From: CAYYIS01 sp964470965
Lineage (GTDB): Bacteria > JAAXHH01 > JABIQT01
Assembly: GCA_964470965.1 (NCBI GenBank)
Contig: CAYYIS010000075.1
Span: 1-16,583, forward strand
Reading direction: 5' to 3'
DNA length: 16,583 nt
The translations under genes were made by a program, and so were the position numbers. Of the stretch, positions 1 to 6,803 are shown piece after piece. The notes under the pieces were generated by a model. It saw only the letters and a list, made by a program, of their open reading frames with translations. It had not been told where the DNA came from and did not search any database. Numbering within the stretch: position 1 is the stretch's first letter; every line of letters begins with the position of its first letter.

Positions 1-683
1 ATATGTCCCTCTTGATCGAAATATCCGAAGCCATCGTCGGCTGTGTTCCCACCGGTGAAATCCCCTGCCATGAAATCGTTGCTGGGATACCCTATACCGC
101 AGGAGGGGCAGATGGACCGAAAATCACAGGGAAGATGGTTTCGCGTCCACGGATAAAACCCACCGAAGCGGAACACTCCGGTTCTGCAATTCGGGCATCC
201 CTGATTGACGTTTACGAAGTGAGCCTGGGGGAACTCGGGCCACGGCATCTGGTGCCACAGTGTCTGGTCCGTCTGGCCGGTCCACCATGCCAGCTGTTCC
301 TCATCCACCGGCCTGAGAGGCGCTGTGACCTGCAGGGTTTGTCGCTGTTTTGCCGACTCCCACGGTTGTCCCACCGGCCACCGACGCGGCCAGACCGCAC
401 CGTTGTATTCATGACGTCCCCGTAACTGGTCCAGCGTTCTCACTTGGATTACAGTCTGATCACTTTGACCATTTTGCCGAACTGTAATCGTGTAATCACC
501 GGGGTGCTCCGGGCTGCGGAGATAATAGTACCATGCTCTGTCCCTCGGTTCCCATCGCGAGGAGATTACGTCGAAATGCTCTGTGCAGAATTCCACCGGG
601 CCTTCGGCCGACTGCACCGGTAACCGGAAGGCACGACCGACCATGATAACACGGGGACGCCAGGGAATGGATAATTCAGACAT
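1..683 (-). CDS. Heparinase II/III-like protein, N-terminal part (cut by window edge)
   Basis: An open frame starts with ATG at 683 and runs off the left edge after 227 codons without a stop. Residues 1 to about 90 are rich in beta-strand-like sequence and may form an Ig-like or sandwich domain. Residues 163-205 carry two Cys pairs (C163-x2-C166 and C192-x2-C195), the second followed by PSNDF. I recall paired CxxC motifs with a nearby PSNDF in the N-terminal regions of heparinase II/III-like polysaccharide lyases; the catalytic alpha/alpha toroid would lie beyond the edge. No signal peptide is visible at this start. The start is 41 bp downstream of the SDR stop on the same strand, so it is probably the last visible member of the same transcript. 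The family call rests on this Cys/PSNDF block only; another zinc-ribbon-containing glycan enzyme is possible. Confidence 0.6.
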   Translation of the reverse strand, partial: MSELSIPWRPRVIMVGRAFRLPVQSAEGPVEFCTEHFDVISSRWEPRDRAWYYYLRSPEHPGDYTITVRQNGQSDQTVIQVRTLDQLRGRHEYNGAVWPRRWPVGQPWESAKQRQTLQVTAPLRPVDEEQLAWWTGQTDQTLWHQMPWPEFPQAHFVNVNQGCPNCRTGVFRFGGFYPWTRNHLPCDFRSICPSCGIGYPSNDFMAGDFTGGNTADDGFGYFDQEGH

Positions 684-724
684 AACCTATCTCGCCTTTA
701 TTCATTTTTATCTTCAGTAACGGT

Positions 725-1420
725 TTATTTATGATCGATCTGAACCCGTTGGGGCCGAAGGACGACTTGGGTTGCCACGGTGCCTTCCCGCATAGTCAGC
801 ACCTGTTGCACGGCGTCCGCTACACATTCGGGTGTGATATAGCATTCAGGGTTGTCATGGGGTTGAAAATTGGAATTGTCGTAAAACATGGTCTTCGCCA
901 TGTCCGGGTAGATGGTGACTACTTTTATGCCGCTTTTCCGCACCTCATCGAATAAGGACAAGCCAAACTGATGCAAGCCAGCTTTGGTGGCGGTGTAGGC
1001 GCATCCGAACCGTCCTGGTTCCAGGGCGGCAGTAGATGCGATGTCGATAACGAAGCCGTGCGATTCCCGGAGGTGCCGTAACGCGAGTCGTGTCAACATC
1101 AGAGGCGCCAGAAGATTAGTCCTAACCATCTGCTCCAGCTGCCCGGTACTGAGGGTTTCATGCGGTCCGAAATAGCCCACACCGGCGTTGTTGATGAGCA
1201 CATGGAGATTTCCAGATTGCTTCACGATCGCCGTTACTTCACGCTCCAGACCTGCGGAATCGGTCACATCGCAGGTGGTCTGTATAAAGCGGTCGTGCTG
1301 AAACGCCGTTTTTGTAAAATCACGGGCAAGGCCGTAGACGATGTATTCCATATCCACGAGTTTTCGGACCACGCTGAGTCCTATGCCTGAAGAGGCACCG
1401 CTTACAAGGGCTATGTCCAT
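725..1420 (-). CDS. Short-chain dehydrogenase/reductase (SDR), last gene of the SPL trio
   Basis: This 231-residue protein is a classical SDR: an NAD(P)-dependent Rossmann-fold oxidoreductase. The cofactor loop SGASSGIG is at residues 7-14, NNAG at 77-80, and the catalytic residues are S129, Y142 and K146 (the YxxxK motif), with N102 as the likely fourth member. Length is normal for the family. The ATG lies inside the end of the upstream radical SAM gene (10-bp overlap), so it is translationally coupled to it. The GGAGG at 1435-1439 is about 14 nt upstream of the ATG, longer than ideal. The substrate cannot be read from the sequence. Its fixed position behind an SPL-like gene and a nucleosidase suggests a role linked to those proteins rather than general sugar metabolism; that is inference. 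Confidence 0.9.
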   Translation of the reverse strand: MDIALVSGASSGIGLSVVRKLVDMEYIVYGLARDFTKTAFQHDRFIQTTCDVTDSAGLEREVTAIVKQSGNLHVLINNAGVGYFGPHETLSTGQLEQMVRTNLLAPLMLTRLALRHLRESHGFVIDIASTAALEPGRFGCAYTATKAGLHQFGLSLFDEVRKSGIKVVTIYPDMAKTMFYDNSNFQPHDNPECYITPECVADAVQQVLTMREGTVATQVVLRPQRVQIDHK

Positions 1421-2442
1421 ACCGCTATCCGCGCCTCCGGGAGATGCTTCGTGAGGTTCTGCTTCATACGGTCGACCATAGCGTTTCGCTGTTCCGCGGG
1501 ATAGCTCACGGTGTTTTCCTCCCTTTCATAGGGGTAGAACAGGATTTCGCTGTCCTGCCGCTGCTTTTTTATACGATCGAGATAGCCTGTGTTCATTCGA
1601 AACACCCCGATCGTCGCATCGCGTATCCCATTTGCCGGGATCTCCGCGAATGTTTCCTCAACGAGATCAGCATAATGTTTGTCCCACCCGGCAACCGCCA
1701 GCAGTGGATCAAAGCAGAGCCGTACCTGCCAACCGTCATCGATCGCCTGGCGCGCTGCGCGTATGCGCTGCCGGAGCGGTGGGGCGCCGTGCTCGTAGCG
1801 GTCTGCTATCGCATCCGGTGTAAACGTCCATGCCAGGATCACACGATCCGTTGGTTTCATATCCCTTATAGCCGGGTACAGGGCGCTCTTGGTTCGAATC
1901 TCGAGCAGGACATCTGGGTGCCCATAGGCAAATTCGATCCATTTCCTGCAATAGGGTGCCACCCGCTCGAAGGCCAGGAGGTCCGTATCATACGAGATGC
2001 ACAGATACAGTGGCTGTTCCGTATTCGAACGGTTTCCGATCGCCTCGATAGTGGCTTCGAAGTAATCCCTGAGATTGACGAACACTACGATGTTTGCAGA
2101 CGGATACATCCCCTGAAGATAGCAGTAATCGCAATTGTATAAACAATTCAGAATGAGCGTGTTGTAATAGAAATTGTCCAGTCCGAAACTCTGGCTGTGA
2201 TTTGATCCTTTATACACGAACTGGTCTTTTTTCACCGCCAGAATCAGGTTGACGCTTCGCTTCTGGGTTTGAAAATGCTGCCTCGGCCGGGCAAATACGG
2301 ATTTATAGTCTTTTATGGATACGACTCTGGCCTGGCTGAATCGCGTGGTCAGCTCCCGGGTAAGCGGATAGTCGAATGCCTTCTGTTCCACATAAATATG
2401 AGAGAAATTACGTTGCCAGAAGTCGTTTCCGGATTCGTTCAA
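1411..2442 (-). CDS. splB: Spore photoproduct lyase family radical SAM enzyme
   Basis: SPL enzymes use a 4Fe-4S cluster and S-adenosylmethionine to split the spore photoproduct (5-thyminyl-5,6-dihydrothymine) in UV-damaged DNA. This 343-residue protein nearly equals the length of Bacillus SPL. The cluster motif is C100-x3-C104-x2-C107, followed by YLQ as in SPL. The N-terminal stretch HIYVEQKAFDYPL resembles the Bacillus N-terminus. C148 lies 41 residues after the cluster motif, close to the 44-residue spacing of the H-donor C141 in Bacillus SPL. The start is a TTG at 2442 that overlaps the upstream gene by 35 bp; an in-frame GTG at 2391 would remove the overlap but has no ribosome binding site and would lose conserved sequence. 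No sporulation gene is visible, so it may repair UV lesions in a non-sporulating host or act on another substrate. Confidence 0.85.
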   Translation of the reverse strand: MNESGNDFWQRNFSHIYVEQKAFDYPLTRELTTRFSQARVVSIKDYKSVFARPRQHFQTQKRSVNLILAVKKDQFVYKGSNHSQSFGLDNFYYNTLILNCLYNCDYCYLQGMYPSANIVVFVNLRDYFEATIEAIGNRSNTEQPLYLCISYDTDLLAFERVAPYCRKWIEFAYGHPDVLLEIRTKSALYPAIRDMKPTDRVILAWTFTPDAIADRYEHGAPPLRQRIRAARQAIDDGWQVRLCFDPLLAVAGWDKHYADLVEETFAEIPANGIRDATIGVFRMNTGYLDRIKKQRQDSEILFYPYEREENTVSYPAEQRNAMVDRMKQNLTKHLPEARIAVWT

Positions 2443-3301
2443 GGAGCTGCTTGCCTTCGTATTTGTCCGTTACAATTGTCTTCGTAAAATCGGACAGGTC
2501 AGGTAGGGTCTGTTCCGTGTCAAGTTTATACGACCGCGCATAATCCGTCAAGAGCTTGTGCTGGGTGACGGTGAGACGCAGGGATTTCCGAATTAGGTCG
2601 AGAACGGTGAGTTCGTCCGAATTCAGAATATCGAATGAAAGTTCGGATATAGCGCTGTATCCCTGGATGACTTTTTCTATTAACGGGATGTGCTGATCGA
2701 TCAGACTGCCGACCCAGTCGCTGTCAAACCTTTCTACTTTCAGAAAGTCGGAAACGATCTTTATACAGCCGATCTGATGAGGTGCAAGAAACGTGGCCGT
2801 TGCCTGATAGAAGCCGGAGGATTCCATGTCTACGAGTCCATCGGCGACGATCGCACCATCGTGTCGGTTAAGCGGCTTGTCGAGCGTGGTGACAATATTT
2901 TCCCGAGCGCCGGTGTCGGACAGAATATCTGGAAACGATTCCCGCCCTGTTGCTTGATCGATGATTTTGTTGATTAGGAACAGGTCACCGATCTTCACGG
3001 AATGGACGTCTTCCTCTTGCGTGCAACCCGCAATGCCGATATTAAGGGCGGTTACGCGTCCGTGCGTTGGGGTCCGGGTAAGCAGGCAGGTAGCGGCAAC
3101 GGCAGACCTGACCTTGCCCACACCGCCGACGGTGAGCGATAGATTTTCGGAACGATATATCCGAACCCCATGAGATGTTGTGTCCTGCTTCAGTTTGAAA
3201 TAATCGATCAGCGGACGGGCTTCAGCATGCAGGGCGGTAGTGATACATGTTCGGATGATGGTTCTACTCCAGTTCAATCGTATGGGCAAAGAACCGTTCA
3301 C
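2408..3301 (-). CDS. MTA/SAH nucleosidase-like protein (nucleoside phosphorylase I fold) with C-terminal extension
   Basis: The first 200 or so residues of this 297-residue protein follow the PNP/UDP phosphorylase family-1 fold: ALHAEARPL at 23-31 with E27 as the likely catalytic acid, GVGKVRSAVAA at 60-70, NIGIAGC at 87-93, DMESSGF at 158-164 with E160, and IVSD at 182-185 with D185 matching the catalytic Asp of MTA/SAH nucleosidases. Such enzymes hydrolyse methylthioadenosine, S-adenosylhomocysteine and also 5'-deoxyadenosine, the radical SAM by-product. Residues from about 215 to the end exceed the usual 230-residue family length. The annotated start is GTG at 3301, overlapping the nitrilase gene by 38 bp, with only a weak AGGA upstream. 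In-frame TTG codons at 3289 and 3277 are alternatives. The 35-bp overlap with the SPL-like gene argues for joint function. Confidence 0.8.
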   Translation of the reverse strand: MNGSLPIRLNWSRTIIRTCITTALHAEARPLIDYFKLKQDTTSHGVRIYRSENLSLTVGGVGKVRSAVAATCLLTRTPTHGRVTALNIGIAGCTQEEDVHSVKIGDLFLINKIIDQATGRESFPDILSDTGARENIVTTLDKPLNRHDGAIVADGLVDMESSGFYQATATFLAPHQIGCIKIVSDFLKVERFDSDWVGSLIDQHIPLIEKVIQGYSAISELSFDILNSDELTVLDLIRKSLRLTVTQHKLLTDYARSYKLDTEQTLPDLSDFTKTIVTDKYEGKQLLERIRKRLLAT

Positions 3302-4034
3302 CGCTAACGGGTGTCCTACAAACCCAGTTGCCGTCCGGACCGATCACGCCGGATGGTGCCGATGTTGGGATCTCGACCGGCTCGGCGCTGTCCACGGTGA
3401 CGATCCACAGTTTGCTGGCGCGGGCGCGAATGCGAAGGTTGGATTCATGGAACTGCCAGATCAGCTCCGACCAATCATCGCCATCTCGGCCGCCGAAAAC
3501 AGCATGAAACAGAATCCTGGCGCCCCGTCTCGACAGTTGATGCGTTAGGTGCGGATCCGGTTGCGGCGTGCAGGCTGGGTTCGCCCACATATCGTTGCAG
3601 ATTAGACCTCCTACGGTGAGATTATCGAAATCAAAGGTGCGCAGCGGTGCGACGGCATAGTCGTTGATCTCTCCCCGTGGGGGCTGGGTCATGGTTCCGC
3701 AGGTAAGTGTCTTGCTGTGGAAGCCCAGATATACGCCGTCCGGCTGATAGAACCGGATCTGGTTGTAACACTTCTGGTCTTCCTCCTCGACAAAACAGGT
3801 CCCAAGCGCAAGTCCCACGTTCTTTTTACGAGCCAGGGACGTAATCTGACCCAGCGCATGTGCAACTACCTTGCGGTCGAAATGAGGCGTATAACCGCTG
3901 AGCGAACCTTCCGGTGTAAGTAATACGTCCGCATGTTCTGCGGCGGCGAATTCTATGGCTCGCGAAATGGCCGCTACATTCACATCGATGTCCCGACTCA
4001 CAGCCAGTTGCGCGCCTGCTACCCGGATCCTCAT
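3264..4034 (-). CDS. Carbon-nitrogen hydrolase (nitrilase superfamily)
   Basis: This 256-residue protein is a stand-alone nitrilase-superfamily amidase: a cytoplasmic enzyme that hydrolyses non-peptide C-N bonds through a Glu-Lys-Cys triad. The triad is visible as E42 (in TPEGSLSGY), K108 (in HSKTL) and C146 (in LICNDMW). Length is typical for omega-amidase or N-carbamoyl-amidase types, but the substrate is not predictable. It starts with ATG at 4034, 15 bp after the stop of the isomerase gene, behind a good GGGAG ribosome binding site. Its 3' end overlaps the nucleosidase gene by 38 bp, tying sugar-type and nucleotide-type genes into one transcript. No truncation or missing catalytic residue is seen. 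Confidence 0.88.
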   Translation of the reverse strand: MRIRVAGAQLAVSRDIDVNVAAISRAIEFAAAEHADVLLTPEGSLSGYTPHFDRKVVAHALGQITSLARKKNVGLALGTCFVEEEDQKCYNQIRFYQPDGVYLGFHSKTLTCGTMTQPPRGEINDYAVAPLRTFDFDNLTVGGLICNDMWANPACTPQPDPHLTHQLSRRGARILFHAVFGGRDGDDWSELIWQFHESNLRIRARASKLWIVTVDSAEPVEIPTSAPSGVIGPDGNWVCRTPVSGERFFAHTIELE

Positions 4035-4049
4035 GGTTTTGCTCCCAGT

Positions 4050-4832
4050 TTACAGGCTTGCTCTTACGATATCCCTTGCCGTCAACAGTTGTTCCCGCGT
4101 TCTGTAGTATTCGAAGATGAGATAAGGCGCGTTGCAGTATGTTTGAAGCGCCCGGATATATGTGGGATAGTCCAGCCTTCCGGTACCTACAGGACCGTAA
4201 TCGGCGACCTCTCCGTCGTCTGCGAATGAAGCGTCTTTCGCGTGGGCGACCACGATATGGGATCTCAGCATGCGGACGGCGCGCACCAGTGGCGTGCGAT
4301 CCGGCACGAAGTTGGCGGCGTCGATGCACACGCCAAGGGCCGCGGATTGCACCCTGTCGCTAATGCGAAGGAAGGTCTCGGCGCTGCCGACGGTGCCCGC
4401 CCGGGTGATCTCTACGGCGATAGCCACGTTCTGCCTTTCTGCGGCATCGCAGACAGCCCTGAGACTTTCGCACAGTCCCTCAAATATCAAATCATCATCT
4501 ATTTCATTCCCTTCCGGGTAGCCTGAGGGATGCCACACCAGAACCGGTCGTTGGTTGTCACCAAAACGGTCCTTGAGTGCGGCGGTCTCCTCTACACATT
4601 GTATGGTGCGATCCACGTCCTCTCTGTGGACGCCGTTCGGTCCCACCAAGTCCACATGCAGTGTCATGGCGGCCAGGGCAAGGTTTCCCGGTTGTAATGT
4701 TTCGTCGATCGCTTCAGGAGACGGATCCTTCGAAGGGTCGTTGCCGCCGAAAAACAATTGGATCGCTTCAAATCCAAGGGACGGTAATTCCGCTAAGGGC
4801 ACCATGTCTCCAGCCATCAGACCTAATTTCAT
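4050..4832 (-). CDS. Sugar phosphate isomerase/epimerase-like TIM barrel (xylose isomerase-like, AP endonuclease 2 fold)
   Basis: This 260-residue protein has the pattern of the xylose isomerase-like TIM barrel family, whose members isomerise or epimerise sugars, inosose or hydroxypyruvate with a divalent metal. All four expected metal ligands are present at strand ends: E141 (AVEIT), D171 (CIDAAN), H197 (VAHAKD) and E241 (FEYY). The start is an ATG at 4832 with a strong GGAGGAA 8 nt upstream. It is the first gene of the minus-strand run that continues through nitrilase, nucleosidase, SPL-like protein and SDR. Endonuclease IV shares this fold, and a DNA-repair role next to an SPL gene is conceivable. 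However, the protein is short, has four rather than the eight or nine ligands of Endo IV, and reads as a sugar enzyme. Confidence 0.8.
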   Translation of the reverse strand: MKLGLMAGDMVPLAELPSLGFEAIQLFFGGNDPSKDPSPEAIDETLQPGNLALAAMTLHVDLVGPNGVHREDVDRTIQCVEETAALKDRFGDNQRPVLVWHPSGYPEGNEIDDDLIFEGLCESLRAVCDAAERQNVAIAVEITRAGTVGSAETFLRISDRVQSAALGVCIDAANFVPDRTPLVRAVRMLRSHIVVAHAKDASFADDGEVADYGPVGTGRLDYPTYIRALQTYCNAPYLIFEYYRTREQLLTARDIVRASL

Positions 4833-5123
4833 TGCAATGTTCCTCCAAAAGTTTGTCGGTTCTCAAAAACATCGGTATGCTGTCACGAATTCTGCCTTCT
4901 ATCCCACCACGGCCCGGACGTTATGTCGACCGAATATCACCGGAAATGAAAAGCGAGCTTTCGGGGCGCGACAACACCGGCCGCATGCGTCGCGGGCCCT
5001 CGGTTTTGCAGTCGCCTTTTTCGTGCGGAAACCTCCCAAAGTCCCAAAACGACTATTCAATATTTACTTCCCTAAAAAACTCAACATAATCGCCAGATAT
5101 GGACTCATAGACGATGCCTCCTA
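4833..5123. other. Intergenic gap upstream of the isomerase-nitrilase-SPL run
   Basis: These 291 bp lie between the 2-hydroxyacid dehydrogenase stop and the isomerase start, both on the minus strand. I see no gene: plus-strand open frames crossing here extend into the flanking genes as antisense shadows. The part at about 5040-5100 is AT-rich and would be the natural place for a minus-strand promoter, but no convincing -35/-10 pair stands out. The GGAGGAA ribosome binding site of the isomerase is at its left end. No terminator-like hairpin with a T run was found. Confidence 0.5.
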
Positions 5124-6185
5124 TCACTCCACCCAGTCTGCGCCCAGACGGTTGGCCATGGACCGTGGCGTCAGATCGAACAGAGTTTCGTGGCCATGGA
5201 AGAAGCGTTCCAATTCGTCGGTCATCAAAGAAAACATACGGGGATAGCTGGCGGCCGTGACACCTGCGATATGCGGACTGAGGAACACATTGGTTAAGTG
5301 GAGGATCTCACTATCCGCCGGTACGGGCTCCGGATCGAAAACGTCCAGTCCGGCGATGATGTCGCCCTGCTTCAATCGAGCGATAAGTGCGTGGGAATCC
5401 ACCACGGCGCCTCGGGACACGTTGATGAATACTACGCCTGAGGGGATCAATTCGATTTCCCGTGCGCCGATCATACCCTTTGTTCGCGGCGTAATAGGCG
5501 CCAGGCACACGATCACGTCGCATCGGGTGAGGACATTTTCTAGAGAGGTCTGAGTGAACCCGACAGCATCCGCCATTTCCCGCGGCAGGTAGGGATCGTG
5601 GACCCATGTGTCACATTCGAAGGGACTGAGGAATTTTATCAGCCTCCGCCCGATATGGCCACACCCGATCAGGCCCACACGTTTGCCGAACAGATCACCA
5701 CGGAAATATCCCGGGTCGTCGTGCGTTTTTCGGGTGTTGCCGGCGATCATGTTTCTGAAGTGCGCTCCCGCGTTGCGCAGGGAAATAAGTATGAGCGCCA
5801 GCGCCCATTCCGCTACGGGGTAGGACGATCCGTTGGTGGTATCTACCGTCCGGATTTTCCGTTGCCAGGCGGCGTCCAGGTCGATTGTCCGGGCGAAACG
5901 GTCTCCTTCCATGTCCCCCACAAACCGTAAATTAGGAATCTGGTCCATGATCGCCGCCGTAATATTCGGCGCACCCGGTCCCAGTACCAGCGCATCCGCG
6001 TTACGGAGGTGGTCTGTCAGTGCCATATTCACATCTTCACGGTCGGACTCTACATGACCCTCCCGGCACTCTACCCACGACCAGTCACCGAATGCTTCAA
6101 GCCGCTTAAGGTCTTCATCGTGAATATACTGTTCCCGAATGTTCCGCTGGCATAGCAGCAGAATTTCGGGACGCCTGTCGTGCAT
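5124..6185 (-). CDS. D-isomer-specific 2-hydroxyacid dehydrogenase
   Basis: This is an NAD(P)H-dependent oxidoreductase that interconverts 2-hydroxy and 2-oxo acids such as glyoxylate, hydroxypyruvate or phosphoglycerate. The Rossmann motif G174-x-G176-x2-G179 (GLIGCGHIG) is followed about 20 residues later by an HDP stretch where Asp usually selects NAD. The catalytic residues are R258 (NVSRGAVVD), E286 (FDPEPVP) and H305 (LSPHIAG), all in family positions. I chose the ATG at 6185 (353 residues) because a perfect GGAGG (6194-6198) lies 8 nt upstream; the in-frame ATG at 6206 has no ribosome binding site and would put that GGAGG inside the gene. It appears monocistronic. Its neighbours suggest a role in sugar-acid breakdown; the exact substrate is unknown. 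Confidence 0.9.
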   Translation of the reverse strand: MHDRRPEILLLCQRNIREQYIHDEDLKRLEAFGDWSWVECREGHVESDREDVNMALTDHLRNADALVLGPGAPNITAAIMDQIPNLRFVGDMEGDRFARTIDLDAAWQRKIRTVDTTNGSSYPVAEWALALILISLRNAGAHFRNMIAGNTRKTHDDPGYFRGDLFGKRVGLIGCGHIGRRLIKFLSPFECDTWVHDPYLPREMADAVGFTQTSLENVLTRCDVIVCLAPITPRTKGMIGAREIELIPSGVVFINVSRGAVVDSHALIARLKQGDIIAGLDVFDPEPVPADSEILHLTNVFLSPHIAGVTAASYPRMFSLMTDELERFFHGHETLFDLTPRSMANRLGADWVE

Positions 6186-6261
6186 AATGCCGGCCTCCGG
6201 GTTCATTGTTCGATCACCAGTCTATCTTTTATTTTTGAGTGGAAGCATTGCTGCCTCTGAA

Positions 6262-6290
6262 AATAAAATGCTGCTACAGCGAACTGGCAA
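6262..6290 (-). promoter_or_regulatory. Candidate promoter for the 2-hydroxyacid dehydrogenase
   Basis: On the minus strand, TTGCCA (6285-6290, 5 of 6 to the sigma-70 -35 box) and TTTATT (6262-6267, 4 of 6 to the -10 box) are spaced by 17 bp. The predicted start near 6255 gives a leader of about 70 nt to the ATG at 6185. This is a pattern match only, in an AT-rich stretch where chance matches are common. Confidence 0.35.
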
Positions 6291-6295
6291 TTAGG

Positions 6296-6646
6296 TCATT
6301 GGTTTTGAGTTTTTTCAATAAAAAAATCAAATCGGTTAGCCGTTCTTTTCCCGTCACCCACGGCATTTACCGTTTCGTCTCTCTTCATAAATCCGGTACC
6401 GCGGGTGTAGCCGTCGTCGTCGTCCCTGGGCGTGATCACGTGGCTGAAATCACAAAGGGCGTCGATGATCGAGGTGTCTACGGCTTCTGATATTCCTATC
6501 GTTCCCCGGGTTTGCAGGGGTCTGCGCGGCGCGTCTGCCGCTTCGAAAGCGGTGACGTGTGGTAAGCGTTACGGAACGGCTGCAACGGCGCCGGTGGAGG
6601 AAACGACATCGTGGCCTTCGATCAAAAAGACTCCTGCTTCGAACAT
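6296..6646 (-). pseudogene. Possible decayed gene with one in-frame stop
   Basis: In one minus-strand frame, an ATG at 6646 opens 25 codons up to a TAA at 6569-6571. The same frame then stays open for another 90 codons to a TGA at 6296-6298. Both halves read as plausible protein: the first contains FEAGVFLIEGHDVVSSTGA, the second RGTIGISEAVDTSIIDALCD and a run of four Asp. A GAA-to-TAA change would explain the internal stop. I do not recognise the family. There is no ribosome binding site before the ATG, and plus-strand frames are also partly open here, so this may be chance. A plus-strand gene is less likely on amino acid pattern. Confidence 0.3.
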
Positions 6647-6685
6647 CGTAATTGTCGATTGAAACCGGTAAAGTACATAATTAAT

Positions 6686-6714
6686 TTGCCTGAATCAATG
6701 GGAATGTGTAATGT
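6686..6714 (+). promoter_or_regulatory. Candidate promoter for the SEC-C/dehydratase pair
   Basis: TTGCCT (6686-6691) and TAATGT (6709-6714) are spaced by 17 bp, with a TG dinucleotide just ahead of the -10 as in extended -10 promoters. The -10 match is only 3 of 6. The predicted start near 6721 would place the hairpin at 6720-6743 at the very 5' end of the transcript. Weak support on its own. Confidence 0.27.
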
Positions 6715-6719
6715 TGAAC

Positions 6720-6743
6720 GGTGCAGGCAGTTGTGCCTGCGCC
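6720..6743 (+). promoter_or_regulatory. Strong hairpin in the leader of the SEC-C gene
   Basis: GGTGCAGGCA and TGCCTGCGCC can pair as a 10-bp stem (seven perfect inner pairs, one T-G wobble, two outer G-C pairs) closed by a GTTG tetraloop. It lies 60 nt upstream of the SEC-C start codon. It is not followed directly by a T run on either strand, so a rho-independent terminator is unlikely. It may be a 5' stabilising structure or leader element; function is inferred. Confidence 0.55.
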
Positions 6744-6803
6744 ACAGTCCAAATCACTTTTCAACACATGATTCGTTCCGAACTGAACGCCTGCGGAGGC
6801 GAT

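Noticed and set aside
3..425. Plus-strand open frame of 140 codons
   Set aside because: It is antisense to the heparinase-like gene, whose minus-strand frame is open through the whole segment and shows clear CxxC motifs.
1444..2142. Plus-strand open frame of 232 codons
   Set aside because: It lies entirely opposite the SPL-like gene, which has recognisable motifs; it has no family features or operon context.
4555..5247. Plus-strand open frame of 230 codons crossing two genes and the gap between them
   Set aside because: Its ends are antisense to the isomerase and the dehydrogenase, it has no recognisable motif, and the middle has ordinary intergenic composition.
6186..6206. Upstream ATG (6206) as dehydrogenase start
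   Set aside because: No ribosome binding site; a perfect GGAGG lies 8 nt before the internal ATG at 6185, so the shorter form was preferred.
6411..6424. GTC triplet run as a functional repeat
   Set aside because: Only about four units; it encodes the Asp run in the possible broken minus-strand frame and is too short to treat as a microsatellite.
6711..6803. N-terminal extension of the SEC-C protein
   Set aside because: The extension overlaps the hairpin, has odd composition and no good ribosome binding site, whereas the ATG at 6804 has GGAGG and starts next to the motif.
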